Source: Glandiceps talaboti
Taxonomy: Eukaryota; Hemichordata; Enteropneusta; Spengelidae
Assembly: GCF_964340395.1 (NCBI RefSeq)
Contig: NC_135563.1
Span: 17,149,651 to 17,211,650, forward strand
Reading direction: 5' to 3'
Length of the DNA: 62,000 bases
The position numbers were made by a program, and so were the translations under genes. Positions 1 to 13,400 of the stretch are shown here, one piece after another; positions within the stretch are counted from its first letter, which is position 1; each line of letters opens with the position of its first letter. The notes under the pieces are model-generated. The model was not told the DNA's origin and ran no database searches. It saw only the letters and a program-made list of their open reading frames with translations.

Positions 1-2229
1 TCTTAATTACCGCTGTTGGGTTCTTGTTGACTATAATTTCAATTTTAGTTTTTGAAAAGGAACCATTTTGTCCAGCTAGCGGTTCAATACAAAATGATTT
101 AGTCGTAACACAAAAGAGCAGTAATCAGTACAGGGATCGGAAATTAAATTTCGACGTCTTTTGTAAGTAGTCGAGACGTACAAAACTGACTGCAACGCGG
201 ACGACGGATCAAAAGAAACGAGTAAATCAAATTATAGTGCTTATATAGTCTTTATAGTGGTACGTAACTTGATTTCATTTTGCCCTACATTTAGTGATTA
301 AATGTACCCAATTAAATCCATATACGATTCGTTTGGGTATGAATTGCAATGCTTGTTTTTATCATTCAAGAAATTGATTTGGTTAATTAGCAAAGGAGTG
401 GAGCTATTTTCCCGCCTTTTAAACCCCCAGGCGCTTTTTAGTACCTAATTTGATATGCAATAAATGCGAAAAAATGATTGATAGGTAGGTAGGGAACGAT
501 GTTGTTCACTTCGCTTATTTGACAGTCACTCCGTTTGAATGTAGAAGCAGGTCTGAAACGCATGTAATGTAAAATACTCCGTAGAAAGCAAATATCCACA
601 AAGTATTTTGTACGGTATGAACGCGTTAGGAAATCAGATTTGAATCATTGAAAATATGACTATTTGGTTAAATTTTACGGGCATCAATGTAGAGTATAAT
701 AGTTCAGAAGAAATTTGACTTTTGTTGTCGGATGACAGTAAACTAGATATCGTAGAGTTAAGAAATAATAGCAAATGGCCATTCTGATTAAGAACATAAA
801 ACACACAATGGGCAAACTTTAAGAAGAAGTCAACATGGAATACATAGAGACAGAATTTATGCAGAACTATTCATCGAATAATTGCTATTCCTGGTTTAAG
901 ATTCGTGTAACAAATGCCTTACTTCATGACCCCACTATTTTACTTAAAATATTTAAACGCAACAAACTGATCACCCCAATTCTTAAGAATTAAATTCAAA
1001 CACAAGCGATCATGGCCCTCGTGATAAATCCATTCTTTTCAAAAAATGGTGACATATTGGTGATAAAAAATGCTTTGCTTTCAATTGATCAGGAGCAAAC
1101 AAATCGAAGCAAGCTCTTTAGCCTATCTGCAAATAACTCCCGTGGGGGTTACTTTTGATCCGAATCGACAAACAGTTATCTGTTGTTGGATCTACATTGA
1201 TCCCAAGGGTGTCGTTCTAAAACTTTGGAACTCTACCGGTTCGGACAATACCCCAGACACAAGCCAGAGACCGAGACATAACTTAATCACACCACAGACA
1301 ACTATCACACATAAATGCGATTCTTAAATTTGGAAATTCTTGTTTCAATCTATTCACTTTTTAAATAAAGTGCAACATTCCACAGTTTTTTTCTGACCAT
1401 TAACACTACCTAATATGGTGCTTAGTTGTTCAAGTTTCTTTTTTTCAGAAAACAGACACTGTGAACTGCCTGGTTTATGAAATGACGTCAACATTGAGTT
1501 AATGATTGCAGCATGATTACTTTCCATTGTTCACGAACTGCGTCTCTTTCAAAGACAATCAATCAATGTTTTTTCTTTTTTCATAGATGCCCACTCAATA
1601 TCTGTCTATCACCCAACAGATAGGAAGATACGGAAAACTGTATCTCAGTTGCTAGGGTGGTTTTTTTAGCAGTAATACATTTTCATCAGCTGATAGCATT
1701 TGATGTTATTAAACGTAAAACTATATAATTGGACGCTTTCAGGGCAATAAAATCTTAGAAACACTGGTCTGAGTAAATACCCAGTGAAGCGTGCTATCAA
1801 AACAACACTAACAATTAATTGATTAACTGCAAAGCGTAGTCGGAGTGGTGGAGAAAATATCTCTGACGTAGAACAAAAGAGAAATGAGTGTATTATGGTA
1901 CAGTTAACGAAATTCGATTTTGAAGTTGTGACACAGCTGATGTCTAACGTGAGATACTATAAAACGTTGTTGAAAGGTGTATAAAAGCCGTCTTTATACA
2001 CGTGCAGAAACCCGATGTCGCGTGATAACATTCAAATCTCCCTATGTGCTCAGAAATGCCACAAACGTGTGTAATCGCTCATAGTTGAATAAACACTATA
2101 TTTTAGACAAAAAGTTGCCATAATATTGTTATAATAGGCAAATACGATAACCTATATTGTTGCAATGGCTTTTCCACTTTTCTCATTCCTCGATTTTCCC
2201 GCCTCCACAAGGAATGACACGTCACAATT
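1..2229. other. no gene recognised
   Basis: This is AT-rich unique-looking DNA. The frame at 1070-1327 (85 codons) shows no recognisable domain and no splice-consistent extension. One exact TGACGTCA palindrome (cAMP-response-element type) lies at 1483-1490. Nothing else can be supported. Confidence 0.5.
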
Positions 2230-2331
2230 GTATGTATGTATGTATGTATGTATGTATGTATGTATGTATGTATGTATGTATGTATGTATGTATGTATGTA
2301 TGTATGTATGTATGTATGTATGTATGTATGT
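2230..2331. repeat. (ATGT)n microsatellite
   Basis: This is an uninterrupted tetranucleotide array of about 25 units. It produces artefactual Met-Tyr-Val-Cys and Thr-Tyr-Ile-His reading frames on the two strands. Confidence 0.97.
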
Positions 2332-2972
2332 TTTATCATAACTGTATCACGACCAGACGATGCGTACACCACAATAAGGTACCCGTAAGAGTTGTCTATT
2401 TGCCAAATAGAAAATGAAGTGGCCATTGAATGGTTTCAAAGTAATAATCCATGGTTTTCAAAGTAGTTTCGCAATTTATGTGATTCCAGCTGTTTGTGAA
2501 AAAATTATGGGTTGAAATGTTAAATATCTGTTGTAATAATAGAAACATCAGTTCTTCCCAAAGGTTACTTAATACAAATACTCGATACGTTGGATATAGT
2601 GCAAAAAATACAAATAAATCGTTCTATTTTCTAAAATCAGAAATCTCTCAGAATTGTCTTTTTGGCGGGAAATGTTATCTTTAGAATCACTGCTTTGATC
2701 ATCTGTATATCGATTTCTAATTTATAGTGGTATGATGGCCTACAAGCTTTCTTTTTCTCAAATGTGCGAAAATGACACTCGCGTGGCATATGCAAATATG
2801 TATGAGTGACACCAAATTCAAGTATATGCTTTAAGTTGCGGGGTTTCGCCATAATATATGGCTAATGTCGATTGTTCAAGACTCTTTACATAATAATCAT
2901 GATTAATTTACATAATTTATTACTTAATGTTTTACAGAGTAATAATTACTAATGATTTTCTCAAGTCGTCTA

Positions 2973-3338
2973 CTATCAAACTAGAGTGACCATAGAGTTT
3001 CAATTAGGCAACACGATATTTCGTACCTATCGCACAACTTAATTGTTTGATTTGCATAAAAGAAAACACTGAAACTAAATAGAGCTCAAGCATAAAAAAT
3101 GATACATCTTATCTCACTGTGAACACAAATCAAACATCACTGTCGGATGAAACAAAGAATGTTCGTACACAAAACTGTTTATTTGTATTCACAATGGGAT
3201 AAAATGTAACATTTCACGTGCTTGTGCGCTATCATTGTTTGTATTTTGTTTGTGTAATTCATAACAAAAACGTGGTGTGTGAAATGTAAAAACACCATGC
3301 CGCCTAATTGAAACTGTATAATCTCTGTGGTTTGGTAG
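2973..3338. mobile_element. TA-flanked MITE-like element, copy A
   Basis: This 366-bp element has inverted ends: left CTATCAAACTAGAGTGACCA, right read in reverse CTACCAAACCACAGAGATTA, both continuing into a shared GTTTCAATTAGGC block. Flanking TA is present on both sides. The interior shares long blocks with the copy at 34247-34619, for example the ACTGTTTATTTGT and CGATGAAACAA-type segments. It has no open frame of note. The divergence between the two copies points to an old family. Confidence 0.75.
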
Positions 3339-4097
3339 TATCTCATTCTCACAAGCAAAAAACCATTCTCCTCTCAGTATTCTAGTATGCCTTTGTTTTG
3401 CTCTTCGAGGAAGGAAAATATTCTATATTCTATTATACACGATTTTATGAAAAGGGTCATATGCTTGTACGGCCCCATATGCTTGAAATCGCCTGAGGAT
3501 TCCGAGTTCGGAGCAATCCTGGCACGATGTAAACAGCACGGCTGTTACCATCCCGCATTCTAGATTACGTCTTCTTCAATAATCGCAAAGCATGTCATTT
3601 CTTTGAATGTGTTATGATTCGTCAGTTAATCCGATCTCCGACTGCATATGTTATCATGAGGCGACTTATCCCCATACAACACAAAGTTAAACACTATACA
3701 ACTTGTATAAAATTGATCATTAAAATAAACATACTTCCATATGCCACAACATTGATATGTTTTCACATCGGGATACACACAGATAATACAAATCTTTACA
3801 AAAGCAAACAGTTTCCCTAACAACAAATATATGAAAGGAATATATGCATTATTGCAGTAATAAGCAAAACATGGATATCTAAGTATATCATATTATCTTT
3901 GCTTTTGTTGTCGACAACTCTATTTATACAGTTGTGGTGTAGTGTACTTTCTGTTATTTTTGTTATTATATATTGTGATGGCTTTGTTAGTGTTTGTGGA
4001 GTGGAAGGCATGATGACACCATTGAAGTGGCGAAGACGATACTGATTGCAAGCATGATAAAGGGGGTAACAGTGGTGCCGAATACCCCCCTTCCATA

Positions 4098-4100
<3 letters not shown>

Positions 4101-4145
<45 letters not shown>
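4101..4145. repeat. (TA)n microsatellite
   Basis: This is a run of about 22 TA dinucleotides, preceded by a C run. It creates spurious Ile-Tyr repeat frames. Confidence 0.95.
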
Positions 4146-4148
<3 letters not shown>

Positions 4149-4619
4149 ATTGTTCCATGTACCATCATTCATTAAATAAGGTTAGAATCAACATCCATAT
4201 TGCGAAACGAAAGAGAACTAACGTTTTATGAGAAATTGGAACTTTTTAACTCAATGTAAACTGGTTCGATAATGTACTTTTCTTCATTTTTTTTATTTTT
4301 GAATTGGACCGATCCCCCTTTGCCCCCTTTTTCTATCTGTTACATGTTTTTGTATCAATTTTTTTTCTTCTGTATCAATAAAATATAAACTTATTTAACA
4401 AAATAAAGAACTGGAAAATAATATATATATATTCATATATATATATTCCCATTAATGTATCATTTATATGCAAGTGTACGTGTCTATCTGTAATTTTATC
4501 GCTGGATTTCTTTATGATATTATTTTGTTATATATATAAGATAACGCCCATTTTGTACCTTATAGTTCTCAGACAGTCGGCTGGCGGCGTGCACGGTTTA
4601 TACTAGTCTCTGTCCAAGT

Positions 4620-4765
4620 CTTCCTATTCCCATATTTCATAATGCGGTGTGGCCATTGTTTGGGTGGTTAATCCGTCCATTGCATGCCTGGCAATGATGT
4701 TGATCTATTATGCACTTGCAATGTGTTAATTAATGGTTAATTAGTTTCGGTGGTTGGCAATGAGG
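4620..4765. promoter_or_regulatory. candidate regulatory element (Sox/Otx/homeodomain-type motifs)
   Basis: Within 150 bases are CCATTGTTTGG (Sox-like), GGTTAATCCG (Otx-like), a second CCATTG, and GTTAATTAATGGTTAATTAG (paired TAATTA cores near 4726-4745). The stretch is more complex than its surroundings. A link to vax, 22 kb away, is only inference. Confidence 0.2.
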
Positions 4766-6081
4766 TAACAGGTGTTGTTGTTATTTTTCTATTTATATAG
4801 ACGAGTACGTACTAAGTAACTCAGCGTTTTTCACCAATTAAATTCTCACAGAAAAGGAGATTCGTTTATTAATCCAAATTAAGAAGTGTCACACATGGCT
4901 GAGAAAGCTATTAAAAAAAAATCTTGTATGAGAGTGTAAGGATTGTGTGCCCGGGCGTTCTAGTGCTTAGCGGGGATCCCTGACGTATATGTCCGGGGCC
5001 GATGAACACGAAGGGAAAACTCGCACAACTTGGCACATGATCAAACATAAGATGATTTGTTATAATTAAAATGCACGTGTCGTCTCGTATCAGTTGTTGT
5101 AATCTAAGTATCATTCGATATTGAAGTCCAAAATTAAAACAAATAAGTAATTATGGGCCTGAAGCCATGACATATTGCTTCCCAAATGATTGATAATACA
5201 GTACACAATGTACAATTATGTTTTGTGGCGTCATGGCGTAAATTAAATCGGATCTCCACAAACTAAGACAAAGCTGACTCATTCTCAGAAACAGATTAAA
5301 ACAAATCTTTTGTTATCTATGCATTTGTTTTATTTTGTTAAAATTTTGTTAAAATCTGTGTGGACTCCAACGGAAAAAAAGATATAGACAAAAGTGTGGG
5401 TCATTTCATGTGTATGCAAAATGAAGTCGAACAACAAAGGACATACTCAACCGTTTACCACTGACAGAGAAGTAACACAAATTGAGGGAAACAGAAAACA
5501 AATCGTTCAGACGCTCAAATATTCATACATTTTAAAAGTCAGAGCGGTGTGTAACTTTGTTGGTATTTAGTGGTTACTTTTGTTTAATTTATTGAAGAAT
5601 ATGTACTTATGGTATACGAACTCCTGACTCCTAAACTGAATGCTATCCTAAGGGCAAAGCCAATAGAATTTTGTTCCTACACAAATTACAATGTATCGGA
5701 TTTGAAAATTCTGAGCTACAGCTATCATATTAGATGAAGTACCCCATAATTGGTAGCCTTGATGAAGATTATAAGCTACATCAACAAACTTTACACTACT
5801 CATGCCCTTTATTATTCATCAATGGATGTACAAACTGTGAAATTTGAAGCTTCGATTCGGAATATTTTTCCTGATTATGAAAAATTATTAATTACGTAAT
5901 GATTCCTAACAATTAAACACTATATCAACAAACTATATCAAACATATCAAACACATATGCTTTGTTATCACCAATGCAAATACCAAGTTATATGAAATTT
6001 GAAGTTTTCATTAAGATATAGCCTAATTACTGAAAATCATTAAGTATGCAAATTACTCATTAAAGCTAATATCTAAATGGC

Positions 6082-6145
6082 TGGCAGACAGGCAGGCAGA
6101 CAGACGGACAGACAGACAAACAAACAAACAGACAAACAGACAAAT
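6082..6145. repeat. degenerate (CAGA/CAAA)n tract
   Basis: This is an imperfect tetranucleotide array of GGCAGACA, CAGA and CAAA units. It carries no gene. Confidence 0.85.
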
Positions 6146-6545
6146 GCATAGCACAACCTCCCCTTATGAAAGGAAAAGATGTTGTACCATTACTCTAGCA
6201 AATGGTAGAACTTTAGGTTTTCTTAATTGTAAACATGAAAATATGACGTAATTTTAAGGTTACCAAAATTTATAGCAAACGTCACAGTCACAGGTACCAA
6301 GTGCATATCTAACCATTTCTATTTTACACGGTTTCCATGGTGATGTCTCCTCGACAAGTTTAAAGCTGTGTTATGTTCATGTACATTTTGTATACTAACT
6401 TTGGGCACAGACGAAGAAAAGTCTTTGAAATAAGGTTTTCGAAAGCATTTTAGTTCGAATTCGAGGCTATTGTTCTCATGGGAATAGTTCTCTTTCTTTT
6501 AAAGTTACCATTGTACTTTGGTTTTATTTTTTCAGTGTTCTTTCC

Positions 6546-7073
6546 TGTATGTATGTATGTATGTATGTATGTATGTATGTATGTATGTATGTATGTATGT
6601 ATGTATGTATGTATGTATGTATGTATGTATGTATGTATGTATGTATGTATGTATGTATGTATGTATGTATGTATGTATGTATGTATGTATGTATGTATGT
6701 ATGTATGTATGTATGAATGTATGTATGTATGTATGTATGTATGTATGTATGTATGTATGTATGTATGTATGAATGTATGTATGTATGTATGTATGTATGT
6801 ATGTATGTATGTATGTATGTATGTATGTATGTATGTATGTATGTATGTATGTATGTATGTATGTATGTATGTGTGTGTATGTATGTATGTATTTATGTGC
6901 GTGCGTGCGTGCGTATGTATGTATGTATGTATGTATGTATGTATGTGTGTATGTATGTATGTATGTATGTATGTATGTGCGTGTGTGTGTGTTTGTGAAT
7001 GTATGTATGTATGTATGTATGTATGTATGTATGTATGTATGTATGTATGTATGTATGTATGTATGTATGTATG
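6546..7073. repeat. long (ATGT)n microsatellite with GTGC/GTGT variants
   Basis: About 530 bases of ATGT repeat, pure at both ends, with interruptions (GAATG, GTGTGTGT, GTGCGTGC) in the 6870-7000 segment. All long frames here (up to 234 codons) are translations of the repeat. Confidence 0.97.
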
Positions 7074-8550
7074 CATGAACGAACGAATGAATATGTTGGA
7101 GTGGAGTGGAGTGGACAAAAGTACTAGTAATTTTACGATGCGAGAGAAATTCTATGGTGAGTGTGTGGAACGTAATTTGTAAAACACAAAGAGTACAGCG
7201 AACAATTTGGACATGTTATCGTCAACCACACGTATGGCCACACGTCAACTCCTGTCTTTAATGTGAAGAAGTCAGTACCAACTCCAACCAAAAGAGTGAT
7301 ATTACACCCAATAAGGTCAAGGTGTCACATTAAGCTTCTTCTAATGGGCCACGCCAGGGACAAATCTTGCGTTCTCTCGTTTGTTACATACTAATATTTC
7401 ACAAACCGTGACATAAATCCAAACTTAAACATCTGTTTCAACAAGTTTATAGGCTATTCATCTCACCATTTTGTAGCGAGGTTTGTTTATTTTCCCCTGA
7501 CTGTTGACATGTTTTCCATGGGCAGTTGACATGTGGTTGATGATCAGTAGCCTCATGCGCACGCACTCAGTCAAAATGTTATAAACAACGCCTCCATTTT
7601 ATGTGTGGTCTCCTCAAATTTATGAGGATAAGGGTAATTTTCTCTACATGTGTGGTTTGTATGATCTTTAATATAAGTTGACTACCTTTCAATGTGTTTC
7701 AATAAGGAACATTATCATTTGAGGGGGGAAATTTCCTCTAGACCCTACTTCTTCAGTCGCAAAGCTGGCCTCAAGAAAAGTGGCTTACGCATGCGCGGAA
7801 ATACCTGTGCGATCAGAGGTTACACGAACTGTTCACATTCATTCTTTGAAATGTTTATTTTCTTAAGGATGACATCGCAAAAGTAACGAGTAATGCCTTT
7901 TTAATTGAGACACAAACTTGAAACAAGGCGTATCAGTTTTCGGTGTCCCCCCGAAATATGCATCTACTCACAAGTCTCGTCATTATTCAAGTTGTGCACT
8001 ACAGAACGATGTCTGCTCATAATTCATTTCAAAGAAAAATATTATCTTTCCGGGGGTTGACAATTTCCTCTGAATGTTGAGTGATACCTTTAAGCTTTAA
8101 ATGTAAGTCGTGATTTCCCTGTTTCTGAAAAATTAAACACTGAACAGTTCCGGTAATAACTTGGTTTTCATCTGTGTATCCACTCTCTAGTACAGGTTTA
8201 AGAGGGACAATGTAGGCCTACATGATTTGGTTATGCGAAATATTTGGACGTTTGAAGACATTTAGAGTTCAGTAATGAGTGAAATGGGGGTCATTTATAT
8301 ATGCTATATTTTATGGGAATTCCTGACTCGTCTGACATCAGACTGTAATAGGACCGGGTTTTACACTATCCTACTTTCATGTAAAAATAAATTTCAACAA
8401 TGATAACATGTAATTTTAGCGATTTCTTTCAATTGATAATTCAACAAATGACTTTTCTGTTATACCTTAATCCTAGGATATTTTCTTGGTGACACTAAGC
8501 GCACATGCAACTCCTTCATAAAACAATCACTGTGCAACCACTGATATTAC
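7074..8550. other. no gene recognised
   Basis: This is unique-looking AT-rich sequence. The 64-codon frame at 7692-7886 has no domain or splice support. Nothing else can be supported. Confidence 0.5.
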
Positions 8551-9345
8551 AAAACGTTCATAGAGAGACCACGTGTACAAAACGTTCATAGAGAGAGCAC
8601 GTGTACAAAACGTTCATAGAGAGAGCACGTGTACACAACTTTCATAAAGAGAGCACGTGTACAAAACTTTCATAGAGAGAACACGTGTACAAAACTTTCA
8701 TAGAGAGAGCACGTGTACAAAACTTTTATAGAGAGAGCACGTGTACAAAACTTTTATAGAGAGAGCACGTGTACAAAACGTTCATAGAGAGACCACGTGT
8801 ACAAAACTTTTATAGAGAGACCACGTGTACAAAACTTTCATAGAGAGAATACATGTACAAAATTTTCATAGAGACCACATGTACAAAATTTTCATAGAGA
8901 GACCACGTGTACAAAACTTTCATAGACCATTTGTACAAAACATACACAGAGGGACCTCGTGTACATAATTTTCATTGAGAGAATACATGTACAAAATTTT
9001 CATAGAGACCACATGTACAAAATTTTCATAGAGAGACCACGTGTACAAAATTTTCATTGACCATTTGTACAAAACATACACAGAGGGACCTCATGTACAG
9101 AATTTTCATATAGAGAATACATGTACACAACTTTCTTAGAGAGACCATGTGTACAAAACATTCACAGAGGGACCGCGTGTACAAAATTTTCATAGAGAGA
9201 ATACATGTACAAATTTTCATAGAGACCACATGTACAACATTTTCATAGAGAGATCATTTGTACAAAACTTTCATGGAGATATCACACGTGCTAAACATCC
9301 ACAGAGAGACAAAATGTATACAATTTTTCAGATGATTACTGATAG
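8551..9345. repeat. 28-bp minisatellite with CACGTG in each early unit
   Basis: This is a tandem array with a 28-bp period. Each unit combines GTACAAAAC, TTCATAGAGAGA and a CACGTG-type hexamer. The first ten or so units, to about 8830, are regular and nearly all contain CACGTG. Later units are shorter or degenerate (CATGTG, ATACATGT, CCATTTGT), and traces continue to about 9540. Reading frames through it are periodic and not genes. Confidence 0.92.
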
Positions 9346-10285
9346 ACTATGTGTATAGAATTTACACACGGAGACTAAATGAAAAAAATCACAGCAAGAC
9401 TACATGACTTGTACAAATTGCCATAAAATACAGTTACCACACATCCACACACATGTGCAGACAATTTTAATTATACCAAGCAATTGCACACAATGTCATA
9501 GAGAGAATGTAGGTAAAAAGTAGAGATATCACATGTCCAAACCCTTCATACATACACTGTTATGTACAAATAAACGTTGCATAAAAATGGCATTTCTAAT
9601 TTTTGGATACATATGTTAGGATGAAACCATTCAAACACATATTTATAGGTCACGTCAGTTGTTCGTCAATGGTTAGTAATTTTCTTTTTACGAATCAACC
9701 ACCGTGAAATTACAGTACTTCAGACGACAAAATACATATCTTGAGGCATGTGCTTACGTCAACAATGATTTAATTTCCGGCGACACAAGTCGGAGTAATA
9801 TCAAAATAAAATATAATGTTAGATTGAACAAAAAGAAAAAGCTTGAAAAGAGAGCCATTTTGTCGGGTAAAACAGAAAGTATATTGTTAAGGAATATAAT
9901 TCAGGTAGGTTGGAAGTGATATAAACGTTCATATCATTACTATGTGTAATTTGTGCGAATATCTTCGATATTTCGTCTTTACCTTTAACAATAGATATTC
10001 CTTTTTATATGTTCACATATTATATTTTTCATTGTATGACAAAATCACCACTACAAACCTTAACATCATCAATACATCAACGCGACTACAAGATGTTTAT
10101 ATCGTGACGCTTGCTTCGCATGTCTGAGTCTCATGGTTGGTGAATAAATGCAAGAGTGGGTGAGTTTACCGAGTTTAGTAGCTAGCGACGGATCGAGTGG
10201 GTCATTTAATTGAGTTGACGAGTGAGTGACAAAATTACTTTAGCATAAAGTCGTTGTGTGAGTTAGTTACACTGAGAGGGGATAG
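9346..10285. other. no gene recognised
   Basis: This holds degenerate remnants of the 28-bp repeat up to about 9540, then AT-rich sequence. Frames at 9704-9919 and 9942-10127 have no recognisable domain. No RNA gene was seen. Confidence 0.45.
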
Positions 10286-10460
10286 CTGAGTGAGTGAGTC
10301 AGTCAGTCAGTCAGTCAGTCAGTCAGTCAGTCAGTCAGTCAGTCAGTCAGTCAGTCAGTCATTGAGTGAGTCAGTGAGTCAGTGAGTGAGTCAGTCAGTC
10401 AGTCAGTCAGTCAGTCAGTCAGTCAATCAGTCAGTCAGTCAGTCTGTCTGTCTGTCTGTC
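10286..10460. repeat. (GTCA)n microsatellite with GTCT tail
   Basis: This is a TCAG tetranucleotide array interrupted by TGAGTGAG segments and ending in a short TCTG array. It is preceded by degenerate GTGAGT repeats from about 10150. Confidence 0.95.
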
Positions 10461-13400
10461 TCATATGAGTTTGTTACCTTTCCAGATGCGTTTACATAAA
10501 AATTTCGTTTCCTGTTTTCAAAACAAAGCTCGTAATAAAGAAACGGCCTTACCTTTAAGCACTGCCTGAGTGTTCCTTATCTCTCAAGTTCTGTTATATC
10601 CACTATAGATCCACACATGTCCAAAGAGTATGCATACAAGTATATAACAACTGCAAGAAATGTTTTGTGTATGATTTAGGATTTTTTCAATAACCAGAGG
10701 CTAAATGGTATGTTTATTTCAGAAATAAAACTGAGTCAGTTGGCGTTGTTTTTTTTAAAGTAAAGTTCACAAAATCAAGTCGCCCAAATTTCCGATTGCA
10801 ATATTTCATAATTATGGAAGTGTTTTCCTTAAGTGTCTAGAACGTTTCGACAGGGCGTAGGATATACAGGTAAGGCTGGGTGTGTTCGAACCATACGTTC
10901 TTTTAAGAGGGACTGGTTAATTATTTTTATACCTACGCACCAGAGTGACATGATGTTTTTTTTCTATTACATAAATACCACCAGCTAGATCTATGATATG
11001 TCGTTGTAGAAGTGAAACAATATCACTAAGTTGTCGAGATGAAATGATGTATAAAAGTATGTTGACTTCCGCTAAGTAGCAACACTAATATATCATGAAA
11101 GACTCGGACCACCAGCAATCCGGAGGTTCTTCTTCACAGCAAAGAGAGTGTTATGTGATTTCTGGCATTTCCTCAATTGCCAAATCTAAACAATTTAACG
11201 AAGACGTGATCCAGCTGCAACAATTTACCCTCCTGGGTTTTCTTTTCCCATCGAACTACAATTCTTGTATCAGTGATAGTTTTCTAAGATTTAAACCTTT
11301 GCGACAACCTTTCACCTAGTCTGTCAGATAGTAGGGATTGAATTAGTTGTAAGGTCAAAGGTCAAACGAAGAACGGTAGCCCAAATACGTTATTCAAAAC
11401 GATTCATCAATTCTTTGACGTTATAGGCATAACTAAGTGGAGCTAGTTGCTCAATGTATAACACAGCTTTGATTTTGTTCACTTTAAGCAAAACAAAATT
11501 TTGAAAACCAAACAAATGGAGTGTTTTTCTCCTTTAATAAATAAATATTTAGTTGGTCTGCCATTTGGCCCTATTTACGAAATACAATAGAATTAGTACT
11601 ATTAAAGACAGTGGTGAAAAGCACTTGTAGATTTTTATTTGAAATGGGGGTGGGGGGGGGAGGGTTTCTAAAATACAATGATGTGGATAAAGTGCCGCGC
11701 ACGAACAACGTATTCTGGTACATTGGCATGAAATTACTTCTTATTTGTGTGATTATAAGAGATCCATTCGATACATAAAAATATATTATCAAATATCTCC
11801 CTCCCCTGTAACTTTGTACGTGTACTGACGAGCTGACCATAAAAACGTGCAACTGACAATAACGAACTATGGTAAATATTCGTAAATGGATTACGTAACC
11901 ATGGCAACCGTAAACAACCCGTGTGAGTTTGAAAATACAATCACATTACATGCACATTAAGCACGTATGTACTACAATTTCCACACAAACATTTCTCACA
12001 GAGGAAACCTGTCTACGACATCTCACTTGATATGTTGCTTTAAGTTTGATAAAAACGTCGTAAATAGCGCACCGGATTGAACGTTGTTGAAATCGATGCG
12101 CTATACATAGCAGTGAGTTAAACAAAGTAATTTATTAAGGACACAAATCAATGGAAGTGGCAAATGATTGGGCTAAACACTAATAAACACTACTAGGGGA
12201 TCGTACATATAGAACTATCACCGGGCCATCAAGGGTTATCCTGGTGGGCGACAAATGGTCTCAACAACCACCTTTAACGATTCATTAACTCGAACAGATA
12301 GACATTTAAAGTATATCTGTTTATGGTCACGTGCAGAAGTGAAAGAAAATAGTAACGCTTGTACAAAAAGGGTGGAATCGCATTTTTTTACTACGCAGGG
12401 TGGGGTCTCAGACTCGGTATGTGTGTTTGAGAATTTCTTAACGCCAAGATTAAATAATGTTGTATTTGTGTCTTTTCTTTTCAATACACCCTATTCCAGT
12501 TTTTTTAAGTATTCTGGTTTTTACCATTGTTACTGTAATATCATAAACCTATCTTTTCAATTCCACTGGTATGACGTCAATTCCCCAATTTTGTGTTTGG
12601 ACTCTAAATTATAACGACTTCGTACAAATGGAATGGAAAAGATAGGGGTATGAGTAGTAACGTCAGCATAATGTTCAGTTTTTTCTGTAAAATCAACAGT
12701 TTAAACAAACTTGAAAATTGTGCTAATTTTTGCTTTTCAAGTTCCACAAATCAAGTATGCAACATCTCGACACCCCCCCCCCCCCCAAGATAAAAAAATG
12801 TAAACAGTACTTGACTATTCACATTAAAACGTTAAATGTTAGAGTTTCGGTAACAGGGGCGGATATCACGTGACCAACAAGATGTTTATGCATTGGCCGA
12901 GGTTGAATAAATGACGACTTTTATACAACACATGACCATCCCAAGTCACTTACCCACCCCCACCCCCACCCCATGAAAATAACAACCCATATACAGTATA
13001 GGTGGCTAGAACGAAGGTTTAATTTACCACAAAGTCGTACAACGTATAGACAGTAGAAGGGGTGAAACTATCTATATACGAAGTGACAATTGTTTCTGGT
13101 AATGTTCTTTCTACCGGATATTCGGTGGCAAGCTTTATTGAGGGCGATTAATCACTGAATTGGTGTATACCTTCAACCAATTGTTAACTCAAGGTAACAG
13201 TTATGTACACCGCGGATCTTGAATAATCATCAGAAAAACAATAGAAGTGATGTGTGCATACCTCCAGTAACATTGTCATGGTTGGAAAATCGAAGGCCAA
13301 CAATTGAAAAATTTGGTCTCTCGGGTCAAACAAGTGCAATTTAACGGTGTCTTCACGTCACACTTCGGTGCTTCATAAAATTACTTTTTTTCGGGCATGT

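Larger units (their letters stand above)
2332..6080. other. intergenic, mostly unremarkable
   Basis: Apart from the MITE (2973-3338) and the TA array (4101-4145), this holds AT-rich sequence. A complex stretch at 4560-4770 is noted separately. Short AT dyads occur near 4422-4446. No coding exon or RNA gene was recognised. Confidence 0.5.

Noticed and set aside
3480-3560. GC-richer stretch that looked like a small RNA gene
   Set aside because: No cloverleaf, snRNA or other recognisable fold or box motif could be made.
6450-7182. Long frames of 222 and 234 codons
   Set aside because: They are translations of the ATGT microsatellite in different frames.
8551-9345. 28-bp repeats resembling CRISPR repeats
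   Set aside because: There are no spacers; the 28-bp period is the whole unit of a minisatellite.
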